From contig NZ_CP108474.1 of NCBI RefSeq assembly GCF_036226445.1, forward strand, positions 1,178,001 through 1,242,000: a stretch of 64,000 nt of DNA. The letters are read 5' to 3'. The position numbers and the translations under genes are program-made. The stretch comes from Streptomyces sp. NBC_01255 (GTDB lineage Bacteria; Actinomycetota; Actinomycetes; Streptomycetales; Streptomycetaceae). This document shows, one piece after another, positions 8,268 to 17,701 of this stretch (positions within the stretch are counted from its first letter, which is position 1; each line of letters begins with the position of its first letter). The notes beneath the pieces were generated by a model. The model had not been told where the DNA came from. It did not search any database and worked only from the letters and a program-made list of their open reading frames with translations.

Positions 8268-10037
8268 ATGAGCCGCACCAGAAGCACCAGCCGCACCGCC
8301 CTCCTGGCGGCCCTCGGCCTCATCACGGCCACCGGCGCGACCGCCACCGTGCTGAGCACCGCCACCGCCGGCGCCGCCGCCCCCGGCTGCAAGGTCGACT
8401 ACCAGGTCACCAACCAGTGGAACACCGGCTTCGGCAGCAACGTGACCGTCACCAACACCGGTGATCCGGTGGCCTCCTGGACGCTCGAATGGTCCTACGC
8501 CGGCAACCAGCAGGTCACGCAGGGCTGGAACGCCACCATCACCCAGTCCGGCGCCGCCGTCACCGCCAAGAGCCTCTCCTACAACGGGACGCTCGCCACG
8601 GGCGGTTCGACCTCCTTCGGCTTCAACGGCTCGTACAGCGGCACGAACGCCGTACCGGCCACCTTCAAGCTCAACGGCGTCGTCTGCAACGGCGCCACCG
8701 AGCCGACCACGCCTCCCACCACCCCGCCCACCACTCCCCCGACCACCCCGCCGACCACACCTCCCACCACACCGCCGCCGGCCGGGACCAAGGCCGACAA
8801 CCCGTACGCCGGCGCCAAGGTGTACGTGAACCCCGAGTGGGCCGCGAAGGCCGCCGCCGAGCCGGGCGGCACCAGGATCTCCGGCCAGCCCACCGGCGTC
8901 TGGCTGGACCGGATCGCCGCCATCAACGGGTCGAGCACCTCGATGGGCCTGCGCGCCCACCTCGACAAGGCCCTGGAGCAGAAGGGCTCCGGCGAGCTCG
9001 TCGTCCAGCTGGTCGTCTACAACCTGCCCGGCCGCGACTGCGCCGCGCTCGCCTCCAACGGCGAGCTGGGCCCGACGGAGATCGGCCGCTACAAGACCGA
9101 GTACATCGACCCGATCGCCGCGATCCTCGCCGACCCGAAGTACGCGGGCCTGCGGATCGTCACCACGGTCGAGATCGACTCGCTGCCCAACCTGGTCACC
9201 AACGTCTCCGGGCGCCCGACGGCCACCGCCAACTGCGACGTCATGAAGGCCAACGGCAACTACATCACCGGTGTCGGCTACGCCCTGAACAAGCTGGGCT
9301 CGATCGGCAACGTCTACAACTACGTCGACGCCGGCCACCACGGCTGGCTGGGCTGGGACGACAACTTCGGCCCCTCCGCCGAATTGTTCAAGCAGGCCGC
9401 CACGGCCGAGGGCTCCACGGTCTCCAAGGTGCACGGCTTCATCGTCAACACCGCCAACTACAGCGCGCTGAAGGAGGACCACTTCACCATCAACGACAGT
9501 GTCAACGGCACCTCCGTGCGCCAGTCGAAGTGGGTCGACTGGAACCGCTACACCGACGAGCTGTCCTACGCCCAGGCCATGCGCGCCAAGCTGGTCTCGA
9601 TCGGCTTCGACAGCAGCCTCGGCATGCTGATCGACACCTCCCGCAACGGCTGGGGCGGCACCGCGCGGCCGACCGGCCCGGGCGCGACGACCAGCGTCGA
9701 CACGTACGTCAATGGCGGCCGCTACGACCGTCGCATCCACCTCGGCAACTGGTGCAACCAGGCCGGTGCGGGACTCGGCGAGCGGCCCCAGGCGGCGCCC
9801 GCCGCGGGCATCGACGCGTACGTCTGGATGAAGCCCCCGGGCGAGTCCGACGGCGCCAGCAAGGAGATCCCGAACAACGAGGGCAAGGGCTTCGACCGGA
9901 TGTGCGACCCGACGTACACGGGCAACGCCCGTAACGGGAACAGCATGTCGGGCTCGCTGCCGGACGCCCCGATCTCGGGCCAGTGGTTCTCGGCCCAGTT
10001 CCAGGAGCTCATGAAGAACGCCCACCCGGCGTTGTAA
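8268..10037 (+). CDS. Cellulose 1,4-beta-cellobiosidase (non-reducing end), GH6 with CBM2
   Basis: The 589-residue exocellulase attacks cellulose from non-reducing ends and complements the GH48 enzyme. A signal peptide about 1-38 is followed by CBM2 about 41-140, a TTPP-repeat linker about 144-170 and the GH6 domain about 178-589. Both GH6 signatures are visible: VVYNLPGRDCAALASNG (catalytic acid region) and TTVEIDSLPN. The ATG is preceded by AAAGGAAT; an earlier in-frame ATG at 8226 lacks a ribosome site and would place 14 residues before the signal peptide. It lies 48 bases after the GH5 gene and is followed by a strong terminator, so the pair forms one transcript. Confidence 0.95.
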   Translation: MSRTRSTSRTALLAALGLITATGATATVLSTATAGAAAPGCKVDYQVTNQWNTGFGSNVTVTNTGDPVASWTLEWSYAGNQQVTQGWNATITQSGAAVTAKSLSYNGTLATGGSTSFGFNGSYSGTNAVPATFKLNGVVCNGATEPTTPPTTPPTTPPTTPPTTPPTTPPPAGTKADNPYAGAKVYVNPEWAAKAAAEPGGTRISGQPTGVWLDRIAAINGSSTSMGLRAHLDKALEQKGSGELVVQLVVYNLPGRDCAALASNGELGPTEIGRYKTEYIDPIAAILADPKYAGLRIVTTVEIDSLPNLVTNVSGRPTATANCDVMKANGNYITGVGYALNKLGSIGNVYNYVDAGHHGWLGWDDNFGPSAELFKQAATAEGSTVSKVHGFIVNTANYSALKEDHFTINDSVNGTSVRQSKWVDWNRYTDELSYAQAMRAKLVSIGFDSSLGMLIDTSRNGWGGTARPTGPGATTSVDTYVNGGRYDRRIHLGNWCNQAGAGLGERPQAAPAAGIDAYVWMKPPGESDGASKEIPNNEGKGFDRMCDPTYTGNARNGNSMSGSLPDAPISGQWFSAQFQELMKNAHPAL

Positions 10038-10056
10038 GCCCCTGGGACCGGAAGCC

Positions 10057-10090
10057 GGCCGGACGGGCCCGAACACCCCGTCCGGCCTTT
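10057..10090. terminator. Terminator after the GH6 gene
   Basis: An 11-base-pair perfect stem (10057-10067 with 10077-10087) with a 9-base loop is followed by TTT. It ends the GH5-GH6 operon and, being symmetrical, may also serve cebR, which converges from the right. Confidence 0.75.
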
Positions 10091-10118
10091 CCGCTTCCGC
10101 GCGCCGACGGAAGGGCCG

Positions 10119-11141
10119 TCAGCAGGATCCCCGTACCACCAGCTCCGTGGGCAGGACCCGCTTCGGGGCGTTCTCCGGGCCGCCGGCGATGTCCTGGAGG
10201 AGCATGCGGGCCATGGTGCGGCCCATCTCCTCGATGGGCTGCCTGACGCTCGTGAGCGGCGGGTCCATGAGCCGGGCCACCGGGGAGTCGTCGACGCCGA
10301 CGAGGGCCACGTCCTCCGGGACGCGCCGACCCGCCTCGCGCAGGACGCTCCGCGCACCCGCCGCCATCACGTCGGAGGCGGCGAAGACGGCGTCCAGGTC
10401 CGGCCTGCGGTCGAGCAGCAGCCGCATGGCCCGCCGGCCGCCCTCCTCGGTGAAGTCGCCGGCGGTGACGAGGGCCTCGTCCGGGGCGTGGCCGGCCTCG
10501 GCGAGCCCGGCGCGGTAGCCGCCGAGCCGGGCGCGGGCCACGTACATGTCGAGCGGCCCGGTGACGGTCGCGATCCGGCTCCGTCCGCTGCCGACGAGGT
10601 GGGCGACGGCCGCACGCCCGGCCCCGATGTTGTCGGAGTCGACGTACGGCACGGCCTCGGCCTCCGAGCGCCGCCCGTTCATGACGACCGGGAGCCCGAG
10701 CTCGCGAATGCGGTCGGGCAGCGGGTCGTCGCCGTGGACGGAGGCGAGCAGCACGCCGTCGACGCGCTGGGCGGCGAGGTACTGCTCGAAGCGCTGCCGC
10801 TCCTGCTCGCTTCGGACGAGGGTGAGCAGCAACTGCTTGTCGGCGTCGGCCAGTTCGGCGCTGACACCACGGATGAGGTCGAGGAAGTAGGGCTCGGCGA
10901 AGAGTCGGGCCTCGACCTCGGGGATGACGAGCGCGATCGCGTCGGTGCGGCTGCCGGCGAGGGCGCGGGCGGCCTGGTTGGGTACGTAGCCGAGTTCAGT
11001 GACGGCACGGACGACGGCCGTTCTGGCCTGTTCGCTGACCCGGGGAGAGCCGTTGATCACCCGGGAGACCGTTCCCCGGCCGACCCCGGCCCTGGCCGCG
11101 ACCTGCTCCAGGGTCGGTCTGCCGCTCTGCCGTCCGTTCAC
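10119..11141 (-). CDS. cebR: LacI-family repressor of cellulose utilisation, CebR
   Basis: This 340-residue repressor should bind TGGGAGCGCTCCCA boxes and release them on binding cello-oligosaccharides. The N-terminal HTH (PTLEQVAARAGVGRGTVSRVINGS) with the hinge helix (YVPNQAARALAGSRTD) is followed by a periplasmic-binding-like sensor domain ending near ASDVMAAGARSVLREAGRRVPEDVALVGVDDSP. I chose the GTG at 11141 because GAGGGGAG lies ten bases upstream; an ATG at 11168 without a ribosome site would add nine residues. It is divergent from cebEFG and carries a perfect box in its own leader, so it is probably autoregulated. Sequence and genetic setting both match known CebR. Confidence 0.93.
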   Translation of the reverse strand: MNGRQSGRPTLEQVAARAGVGRGTVSRVINGSPRVSEQARTAVVRAVTELGYVPNQAARALAGSRTDAIALVIPEVEARLFAEPYFLDLIRGVSAELADADKQLLLTLVRSEQERQRFEQYLAAQRVDGVLLASVHGDDPLPDRIRELGLPVVMNGRRSEAEAVPYVDSDNIGAGRAAVAHLVGSGRSRIATVTGPLDMYVARARLGGYRAGLAEAGHAPDEALVTAGDFTEEGGRRAMRLLLDRRPDLDAVFAASDVMAAGARSVLREAGRRVPEDVALVGVDDSPVARLMDPPLTSVRQPIEEMGRTMARMLLQDIAGGPENAPKRVLPTELVVRGSC

Positions 11142-11197
11142 AACCGCCGAACTCCCCTCGTAGGACATCGTGCTGCTCACCCACGCCACAAGGGGGA

Positions 11198-11211
11198 TGG
11201 GAGCGCTCCCA
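11198..11211. promoter_or_regulatory. CebR operator before cebR
   Basis: A perfect TGGGAGCGCTCCCA palindrome 56 bases upstream of the cebR start codon. Its position fits autorepression. Confidence 0.88.
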
Positions 11212-11375
11212 CACTAGTCCACGCATCGCGCTCCACGCCACGAGCATGCGTTCAGGAGATGACGGCCCCACCCCCGCGCGGCCCCGGCGAAACCCCCGGA
11301 AAACCTTCCGGTAACGAATCCGCGTTCATGTCTTGACACCCGCACCCGCCAGGCAGCAACCTTCCGGCAACGACG

Positions 11376-11389
11376 TGGGAGCGCTCCCA
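11376..11389. promoter_or_regulatory. CebR operator before cebEFG-bglC
   Basis: A perfect TGGGAGCGCTCCCA palindrome 111 bases upstream of the cebE start codon, in the 359-base divergent region shared with cebR. It is the expected main control point of the uptake operon. Confidence 0.9.
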
Positions 11390-11500
11390 TCCGGGGCGCA
11401 CACAGCCTGTACCAGGTCCTGGCGGGCAGCCGCCGAGCCGCGATCAGCCGGCCGGACCTCCTGGCGCACAACGAGCACCACCTTGGACGAGGAGAGTGGA

Positions 11501-12847
11501 ATGCGCACTTCCAGCAGCAGACGCGGACGCCGGGCGGCGATCGCGGCGGTCGCCGTCGTCGTGACCGGTACGACCCTGCTCACCGGTTGCGGCAGCGACA
11601 GCGACGACGGCAGCGGCGGCGACGCCCAGGGCGGCGGCAAGATCACGCTGCGGGTCGGGACCTTCGGTTCCTTCGGCTACGACGACAAGACCGGCGCCAA
11701 GCTCTACGCCGAGTACGAGAAGTCCCACCCGAACATCAAGATCGAGGAGACGAACGTCTCCGACGGCCAGAAGTACTGGGACACGCTGAAGCTGCGCCTC
11801 GCACAGAACAACGGCCTCGCCGACGTCCAGGCCGTCGAGGTCGGCTACATCGCCGAGGCGACCGGCGAGACCATGGCGGACAAGTGGGTCGACCTGAGCA
11901 AGGAGGGTGGCGCGGACATCGGCGCCTTCCTGGACTGGAAGGTCAAGCAGGCGACGACGGCGAGCGGCAGCGTCATCGGTCTCGGCACCGACATCGGCCC
12001 CATGGCCATCTGCTACAACAAGGAGCTCTTCGCCAAGGCCAAGCTGCCGACCGAGCGCGATGCCGTCGCCAAGCTGTGGGCCGGCGACTGGGCGAAGTTC
12101 ATCGAGACCGGGAACACGTACAAGAAGAGCGCGCCCGCCGGCACCGCCTTCCACGACTCGGCGAGCGGCCTCTTCAACGCCGTGATCTCCAGCGACCCCG
12201 TCCAGTACGCCGACGCGAGCGGCAAGCTGGACTGGGAGAACAGCCCCGGTGTGAAGAAGGCCTGGGAGACCGCCGTCGCGGCGAGCAAGGGCGGACTCAC
12301 CGCCAAGCTGCGCCAGTTCGACGAGAAGGGCACCTGGAACGCCGCCTTCAAGAACTCCAAGTTCGCCACGGTCGCCTGCCCGAGCTGGATGACCGGCATC
12401 ATCAAGGACCAGGCGGGCCCCGCCAACCAGGGCAAGTGGGACATCGCCGCGCCGCCGGTCGCCGGCAACTGGGGCGGCGCCTTCCTCGCCGTGCCGAAGT
12501 CCGGCAAGCACACCAAGGAGGCGGCCGAGCTCGCCGCCTGGCTGACGGCCCCGGAGCAGCACGCCAAGGTCTTCGCGGTCAACGGCAACATCCCCTCGTC
12601 CAAGGACACGCTCACCTCGTCGGCCGTCCAGGACGCGAAGCTTCCGTACTTCGGCGACACCCCGGTCGGCAAGATCTTCTCCTCCGCCGCCGCCGGGATC
12701 ACGCCCGCCGTCATCAGCCGCTGGGACGGCCAGGTGAAGACCTTCCTCACCGACAACGGCATCCTCGACATCGAGCAGCGCGGCACCGACCCGGCCAAGG
12801 CCTGGGAGAACGTCAAGAAGCTGGTCGACGACAAGATCGACCAGTAG
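11501..12847 (+). CDS. cebE: Cellobiose/cellotriose-binding lipoprotein of the CebEFG importer
   Basis: This 448-residue receptor lipoprotein captures cello-oligosaccharides for import. A basic N-terminus and hydrophobic stretch lead to the lipobox LLTGC with Cys30, then a Gly/Asp/Ser-rich spacer and a CUT1-type binding domain (ITLRVGTFGSFGYDDKTG, CYNKELFAKAKLPTERD, SWMTGIIKDQAG). The ATG at 11501 follows GGACGAGGAGAG; the frame is open upstream without similarity. It heads an operon with two permeases and bglC. No ATPase gene is present, as in other ceb loci, which use MsiK. The CebR box upstream predicts induction by its own ligand. Confidence 0.95.
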   Translation: MRTSSSRRGRRAAIAAVAVVVTGTTLLTGCGSDSDDGSGGDAQGGGKITLRVGTFGSFGYDDKTGAKLYAEYEKSHPNIKIEETNVSDGQKYWDTLKLRLAQNNGLADVQAVEVGYIAEATGETMADKWVDLSKEGGADIGAFLDWKVKQATTASGSVIGLGTDIGPMAICYNKELFAKAKLPTERDAVAKLWAGDWAKFIETGNTYKKSAPAGTAFHDSASGLFNAVISSDPVQYADASGKLDWENSPGVKKAWETAVAASKGGLTAKLRQFDEKGTWNAAFKNSKFATVACPSWMTGIIKDQAGPANQGKWDIAAPPVAGNWGGAFLAVPKSGKHTKEAAELAAWLTAPEQHAKVFAVNGNIPSSKDTLTSSAVQDAKLPYFGDTPVGKIFSSAAAGITPAVISRWDGQVKTFLTDNGILDIEQRGTDPAKAWENVKKLVDDKIDQ

Positions 12848-12904
12848 CGGGGGCCGCGTGCCGGTCCGCACCACCGCACGCATCGACCCTGGAAGGACGC
12901 CCCC

Positions 12905-13915
12905 GTGGCCACCTCCGTTCGGGCGAAGCCGGACGGCTCGCAGCCGCCCGCCGCACCGCCCTCCTCCCCCGGCCCGCGCGGCCGCCGCCGCTCCTCCTCT
13001 TCCGGCGGCCGGCGCAGCACGCTCTACCGCTGGGACATCAAGGCGATCCCGTACGTCTTCATCGCCCCCTTCTTCCTCACCTTCGCCGCCTTCGGCCTCT
13101 TCCCGCTGATCTACACGGGCTGGCTCTCGCTCAACCGGGTCGAGCTCGGCGGTGACCCGCAGTGGAAGGGCCTGGAGAACTACACCGACCTGGCGACCAG
13201 CGAGTTCTTCTGGAACGCGCTCGCCAACACCTTCACCATCGGGGTCATCTCGACGGTCCCCCAGCTGCTCATGGCCCTGGGCCTGGCGCACCTGCTCAAC
13301 TACAAGCTCCGCGGCCGCGGCTTCTTCCGGATCGCGATCCTCGCCCCGTACGCCACGTCGATCGCGGCGGCGACGCTGGTCTTCGCCCAGCTGTTCAACA
13401 CCGACTACGGGATGATCAACTCCGTCCTCGACTGGTTCGGTGTCGGACCCGTCCAGTGGGAGTCGTCCAAGTGGCCGGCGCAGATCGCCATCTCGGTGAT
13501 CGTCACCTGGCGCTGGACCGGCTACAACGCCCTGATCTACCTGGCCGCCATGCAGGCCGTGCCCCAGGACCTGTACGAGGCCGCCTCCCTCGACGGGGCG
13601 TCGCGCTGGCGGCAGTTCATCAGCGTCACCATCCCGTCGATCCGGCCGACGATCCTCTTCACCGTCGTCGTCTCCACCATCGGCGCCACCCAGCTCTTCG
13701 GCGAGCCGATGCTCTACGGCGGCAGCGTCGGCATCAGCGGCGGCAGCGGCAACCAGTTCCAGACGCTGAGCCTGCTGATGTACGAGAAGGGGTGGGTGAA
13801 CAACGCGCTGGGCCAGGCCTCCGCCATCGCCTGGATCATGCTGCTGCTCCTTCTGCTCGTCGGCGGCGTCCAGGCGCTCGTCTCCCGTCACAACCGCAAG
13901 AAGCTGGGAGGCTGA
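12905..13915 (+). CDS. cebF: CebF, inner-membrane permease of the cello-oligosaccharide importer
   Basis: The 336-residue MalF-type permease has a Pro/Ser/Arg-rich cytoplasmic N-terminus, a first membrane helix near residues 45-65 (YVFIAPFFLTFAAFGLFPLI) and the EAA loop EAASLDGASRWRQFISVTIP that contacts the ATPase. It starts with GTG 57 bases after cebE and ends 4 bases before cebG. It pairs with CebG to form the channel. Confidence 0.94.
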   Translation: MATSVRAKPDGSQPPAAPPSSPGPRGRRRSSSSGGRRSTLYRWDIKAIPYVFIAPFFLTFAAFGLFPLIYTGWLSLNRVELGGDPQWKGLENYTDLATSEFFWNALANTFTIGVISTVPQLLMALGLAHLLNYKLRGRGFFRIAILAPYATSIAAATLVFAQLFNTDYGMINSVLDWFGVGPVQWESSKWPAQIAISVIVTWRWTGYNALIYLAAMQAVPQDLYEAASLDGASRWRQFISVTIPSIRPTILFTVVVSTIGATQLFGEPMLYGGSVGISGGSGNQFQTLSLLMYEKGWVNNALGQASAIAWIMLLLLLLVGGVQALVSRHNRKKLGG

Positions 13916-13919
13916 CCCC

Positions 13920-14840
13920 ATGGCCCGCACGCTCGACACGACCATCGAGGCCAAGGCCTCGCGTCGCCTCCCGGAGCCTCCCCGCCCGGGGCGCCGATTC
14001 CGCCAGACGGCCGGCCGCCAGCACCACGCCGGACCCCTGACCTACGTCCTGCTGGCCGTGGCCGCCGTGGTCTCGCTCTTCCCGCTGTACTGGAACCTGG
14101 TCGCCGCCTCCCACAGCGGCGAGCGCGTGGTCCAGGCCCCGGCACCGCTGCTGCCAGGACCCCGCCTCCTGGACAACCTCAGCTTCGCCTGGAACCAGGT
14201 CCACATGGGCGAGGCGCTGGTCAACACCACGGTGGTCGCCGGTCTGGTGGCCGCGTCCACCGTCGTCTTCTCCACGCTCGCCGGCTTCGCCTTCGCCAAG
14301 CTGCCGTTCCGGGGGCGCGGCATGCTGCTCTCGCTCGTGGTCGCCACGATGACGATCCCGCCGCAGCTCAGCGTCATCCCGCTGTACCAGATCATCACCG
14401 ACCTCGGCTGGTTCGACCAGCTCCAGTCGGTCGTCCTGCCCTCGCTCGTCGCCGCCTTCGGCGTGTTCTTCATGCGCCAGTTCCTCGTCGAGGCCCTGCC
14501 CATCGAGCTCGTGGAGGCGGCCCGGATGGACGGGGCGCACAGCCTGCGGGTGATCTGGCACGTGGTCTTCCCGGTGGCCCGGCCCGCGATGGCCGTGCTC
14601 GGCATGCTCGTCTTCGTCCAGGCGTGGAACGACTTCTTCTGGCCGTTCATCGCCCTCACCCAGGACGGCAACCCCACCCTCCAGGTGGCCCTCGCCGGCC
14701 TGGGAGCGGGAAACCACACAGTGGACCACGCCGTCGTCCTGACGGGCGCCCTCATATCCACCGTGCCGTTGCTGCTCGTCTTCGCCTTCCTCGGCAAGCA
14801 CATCGTGGGCGGCATCACGGCCGGCGCCGTCAAGAGCTGA
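13920..14840 (+). CDS. cebG: CebG, inner-membrane permease of the cello-oligosaccharide importer
   Basis: The 306-residue MalG-type permease shows six predicted helices beginning with [20 protein letters not shown] and an EAA loop ([20 protein letters not shown]). The C-terminus ends in [10 protein letters not shown], the usual MalG-like tail. It follows cebF closely and precedes bglC by 88 bases. Confidence 0.94.
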   Translation: MARTLDTTIEAKASRRLPEPPRPGRRFRQTAGRQHHAGPLTYVLLAVAAVVSLFPLYWNLVAASHSGERVVQAPAPLLPGPRLLDNLSFAWNQVHMGEALVNTTVVAGLVAASTVVFSTLAGFAFAKLPFRGRGMLLSLVVATMTIPPQLSVIPLYQIITDLGWFDQLQSVVLPSLVAAFGVFFMRQFLVEALPIELVEAARMDGAHSLRVIWHVVFPVARPAMAVLGMLVFVQAWNDFFWPFIALTQDGNPTLQVALAGLGAGNHTVDHAVVLTGALISTVPLLLVFAFLGKHIVGGITAGAVKS

Positions 14841-14913
14841 GCGGTTCAAAGAGCCGAGCCGCCGCGCCCGCTTCGCCCCGCACTCACCGAACGTACCGAC
14901 CCCGTACCCGCGT

Positions 14914-14927
14914 TGGGAGCCCTCTCC
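14914..14927. promoter_or_regulatory. Degenerate CebR-like box overlapping the bglC ribosome site
   Basis: TGGGAGCCCTCTCC matches the CebR box at 11 of 14 positions and ends one base before the bglC start codon. The GGGAG inside it is also the Shine-Dalgarno of bglC. A repressor bound here could act as a roadblock inside the operon; equally the match may reflect the ribosome site only. Confidence 0.4.
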
Positions 14928-14928
14928 T

Positions 14929-16371
14929 ATGACCGCGTCCGAAACCCGGCCGCTCACCGCCACCCGCTCGTTCCCGTCCGACTTCCTCTGGGGCGCCGCC
15001 ACGGCCGCGTACCAGATCGAAGGGGCGGCAGCGGAGGACGGCCGCACACCGTCCATCTGGGACACCTTCTCGCACACTCCCGGCAAGGTCTTCGAGGGCC
15101 ACACCGGTGACGTGGCCGTCGACCACTACCACCGGTTCCGCGAGGACGTCGGCATCATGTCCGAACTGGGCCTGAACGCCTACCGGTTCTCCGTCTCCTG
15201 GTCCCGCGTCCAGCCCACCGGACGGGGTCCCGCCGTCCAGAAGGGCCTGGACTTCTACCGGGCGCTCGTCGACGAGCTGCTCGCCGCCGGGATCGCACCG
15301 GCCCTGACGCTCTACCACTGGGACCTGCCCCAGGAGTTGGAGGACGCCGGGGGCTGGCCGGAGCGGGCGACCGCCGAGCGGTTCGCCGAGTACGCCGGGA
15401 TCGTCGCCGACGCCCTCGGCGACCGGGTCACCCGGTGGACCACGCTCAACGAACCCTGGTGCAGCGCCTTCCTGGGGTACGGCTCCGGGGTCCACGCCCC
15501 CGGCCGCACCGACCCGGTCGACTCCCTGCGGGCCGCCCACCACCTCAACCTGGGGCACGGCCTCGCCGTCCAGGCCCTGCGGTCCGCGCTCCCGGCCGAC
15601 CGGCAGATCGCGGTCTCCCTCAACCTCCACGAGGTGCGCCCCCTGACGGAATCCGTCGAGGACCGGGACGCGGCCCGCCGTATCGACGCCGTCGGCAACC
15701 GGATCTGGCTGGGGCCGATGCTGGACGGCGCCTATCCCGAGGACCTGCTCGCCGACACCGCGCACCTCACCGACTGGTCCTTCGTCCGGGACGGCGACAC
15801 GGCCGCGGCGCACCAGCCGCTGGACCTCCTGGCGATCAACTACTACACGCCGACGCTGGTTTCGCACGTACCGGAGGGTGCGGAGAAGCCGCAGGACGAC
15901 GGTCACGGCAACAGCGAGCACTCGCCGTGGCCGGGCGCGGACTCCGTCGCCTTCCACCGCGCGCCGGGCGAGCGGACGGCGATGGGCTGGCCGGTAGACG
16001 CGAGCGCGCTGTACGACCTGCTGAGCCGGGTCTCCGCCGCGTACCCGGACCTTCCGCTGGTGATCAGTGAGAACGGCGCCGCGTACGAGGACGAGGTCGA
16101 CGAGGACGGCGCGGTGCACGACCCGGAGCGCGCCGCCTACGTGCACGCGCACCTGGAGGCCGTGCACCGCGCGCTCGCGGACGGGGTGGACGTGCGCGGC
16201 TACTTCCTCTGGTCGCTGCTCGACAACTTCGAGTGGGCGTACGGCTACGCGAAGCGGTTCGGCGCGGTCCGCGTCGACTACGACACGCTGGAGCGCACCC
16301 CGAAGTCCAGCGCCCGCTGGTACGGCCGGGTGGCCCGGTCGGGCGAACTGCACGCCCCGTACAGCGACTGA
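14929..16371 (+). CDS. bglC: Intracellular beta-glucosidase, GH1 (BglC)
   Basis: The 480-residue enzyme hydrolyses imported cellobiose and cellotriose to glucose. GH1 marks: [25 protein letters not shown] with acid/base Glu175, [11 protein letters not shown] with nucleophile Glu381 and [18 protein letters not shown]. It has no signal peptide, so it acts in the cytoplasm. The ATG has GGGAG nine bases upstream. As last gene of the cebEFG operon it ends at a strong bidirectional terminator. By cleaving the inducer it also tunes CebR, as known for BglC in plant-pathogenic Streptomyces. Confidence 0.95.
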   Translation: MTASETRPLTATRSFPSDFLWGAATAAYQIEGAAAEDGRTPSIWDTFSHTPGKVFEGHTGDVAVDHYHRFREDVGIMSELGLNAYRFSVSWSRVQPTGRGPAVQKGLDFYRALVDELLAAGIAPALTLYHWDLPQELEDAGGWPERATAERFAEYAGIVADALGDRVTRWTTLNEPWCSAFLGYGSGVHAPGRTDPVDSLRAAHHLNLGHGLAVQALRSALPADRQIAVSLNLHEVRPLTESVEDRDAARRIDAVGNRIWLGPMLDGAYPEDLLADTAHLTDWSFVRDGDTAAAHQPLDLLAINYYTPTLVSHVPEGAEKPQDDGHGNSEHSPWPGADSVAFHRAPGERTAMGWPVDASALYDLLSRVSAAYPDLPLVISENGAAYEDEVDEDGAVHDPERAAYVHAHLEAVHRALADGVDVRGYFLWSLLDNFEWAYGYAKRFGAVRVDYDTLERTPKSSARWYGRVARSGELHAPYSD

Positions 16372-16381
16372 GACGGGAGCA

Positions 16382-16419
16382 CGGGCGGGCCGTACCGGAT
16401 CACCGGTACGGCCCGCCCG
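16382..16419. terminator. Bidirectional terminator between bglC and the esterase-family gene
   Basis: A perfect 17-base-pair stem (16382-16398 with 16403-16419) with a 4-base loop lies between two convergent genes and can serve both. Confidence 0.82.
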
Positions 16420-16440
16420 GCCGTTCGCCGCCTGCGTCGG

Positions 16441-17643
16441 CTACCTCTGCGGCATGTCCTTGACGAACACGATTCCGTCGCTGTCCGCCAAGTGGGCCGG
16501 GTCGAAGGGGGCGTAGCCGAACCAGGGGGATTCGCGCGGTGCGGGCCGCTCGTCGCCGAGGGCGGCCGCCAGGCGCGGGGCGTCGATGACGCAGCGGTCC
16601 TCGGGGAGCGCGTACAGGAGGCCTTCGAGGGTGTCCGGCGGGGGTGTGTCGACTCCCTGGTGCCGGATGGTGCCGAGGGCCGTGGCCACGAAGGCGTATT
16701 CCTCTCCGAGCCGGTCGCTCACCAGCGCACCGGCACCCCACCACTCCAGGCGCTTCCCTCCCATGCGGACCGAGCTCTTCTTCCGCTGGAGATGGGTGTT
16801 GTGGGCGTGGACGAACACCGGGCCCCGGGCGGCGACGGCGAGGAGGTTGTCCGCCATTATCTGGTCCCGCAGGCCCGCCAGCCGGCTCCAGCGGGCCGGT
16901 GAGGCGTCGGCGATCCAGTGGTGGTAGCGCAGCAGGCCGACGGCGGTGCGCCCGTGGAGGCACGCCCGGTCCCACTCCTCCGACGAGGATGCCGCGCTGA
17001 GATGGGGTCGCTGCGCGTCCAGAAGCGCCGTCAGATCGTCGGCGAGCAGCCGGAGTTCACGGGCCTCGGCGGACTGCCCCACGGATCGGGCCGGGTCCAT
17101 CATCGCGGCGGGATCGGTCCACCGGTCGTCGGTGCCGAGCAGCCGGTCGAGCGTGTCCGCGGTACAGGGGAACAGGTCCGCGTCGAGCCGGGCCGCGAGA
17201 TGGGCGTGGAGCGCAGTGAGGGCCTGTCGGGGGCTCGCGGCGGCGGCGATCTCCAGTGGCCCGTCGAAACCGGCGAAGCGGAGGTGCTCGGACGCGGGCC
17301 GGCCGTCGTTGTGGGCGCGCATCCAGCGCACGAGCTCGCGGTTGGCCGCGGACGCGCCCCAGCCGTGGCTGAATCCGTGCTCCATGACCTCGTCGAGGGT
17401 GCCCGTGCCCGAGGTCACGTAGTCGTCCACGAGCAGACCCGCCAGGCAGTCGCTCTCGATCGCGATCGTCCGGTAGCCCTCCTGCTCGACGAGCTGCCGG
17501 AAGAGTTCGTTGCGCAGGTCGAGGAGGGCGTCCTCGCCGTGGGTGGGCTCGCCCAGGGCGAGCATCCGGGGCCGGGTCGGGAGCAGCCGCATGACGGCGG
17601 CGGCCTCGACGGCATGGGCGGTGTCCTTGATGTCTGTCGCCAT
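16441..17643 (-). CDS. Erythromycin-esterase family protein
   Basis: This 400-residue cytoplasmic protein has the family signature MLALGEPTHGEDALLDLRNE with Glu32, His35 and Glu37, followed by IAIESD and, later, VFVHAHNTHLQRKKSS. In EreA/EreB the first histidine is the catalytic base for opening the macrolide lactone; many family members in soil actinobacteria have other or unknown substrates, so macrolide resistance is not established here. The ATG at 17643 is chosen because it begins the conserved part; a weak GAAGG precedes it. It is divergent from a double-MerR regulator with an inverted repeat between the two starts, suggesting ligand-induced control. Confidence 0.85.
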   Translation of the reverse strand: MATDIKDTAHAVEAAAVMRLLPTRPRMLALGEPTHGEDALLDLRNELFRQLVEQEGYRTIAIESDCLAGLLVDDYVTSGTGTLDEVMEHGFSHGWGASAANRELVRWMRAHNDGRPASEHLRFAGFDGPLEIAAAASPRQALTALHAHLAARLDADLFPCTADTLDRLLGTDDRWTDPAAMMDPARSVGQSAEARELRLLADDLTALLDAQRPHLSAASSSEEWDRACLHGRTAVGLLRYHHWIADASPARWSRLAGLRDQIMADNLLAVAARGPVFVHAHNTHLQRKKSSVRMGGKRLEWWGAGALVSDRLGEEYAFVATALGTIRHQGVDTPPPDTLEGLLYALPEDRCVIDAPRLAAALGDERPAPRESPWFGYAPFDPAHLADSDGIVFVKDMPQR

Positions 17644-17645
17644 GC

Positions 17646-17665
17646 CTTCAACGCTATCGTTGAAG
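17646..17665. promoter_or_regulatory. Inverted repeat in the esterase/MerR divergent region
   Basis: CTTCAACG-CTAT-CGTTGAAG is a perfect 8-4-8 inverted repeat directly upstream of the esterase-family start. Its right arm supplies TTGAAG, a possible -35 for the regulator, followed after 19 bases by TCGATA (17685-17690), a possible -10. It is a good operator candidate for the adjacent MerR-type protein. Confidence 0.6.
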
Positions 17666-17701
17666 CACCGGTGAAGACTTTTCCTCGATATCGTCGGGTT
17701 C

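Noticed and set aside
8701..8780. Dense ACCACCCCGCC-like repeats, at first sight a repeat array
   Set aside because: They are codons of the Thr/Pro linker of the GH6 enzyme; period and frame match TTPP residues.
7182..10076. Long minus-strand open frame opposite the GH5 and GH6 genes
   Set aside because: It spans two real genes and their spacer in antisense and has no recognisable protein features.
16441..17643. Calling the esterase-family gene a macrolide resistance gene
   Set aside because: Family membership is clear but substrate is not; many chromosomal members have no resistance role.
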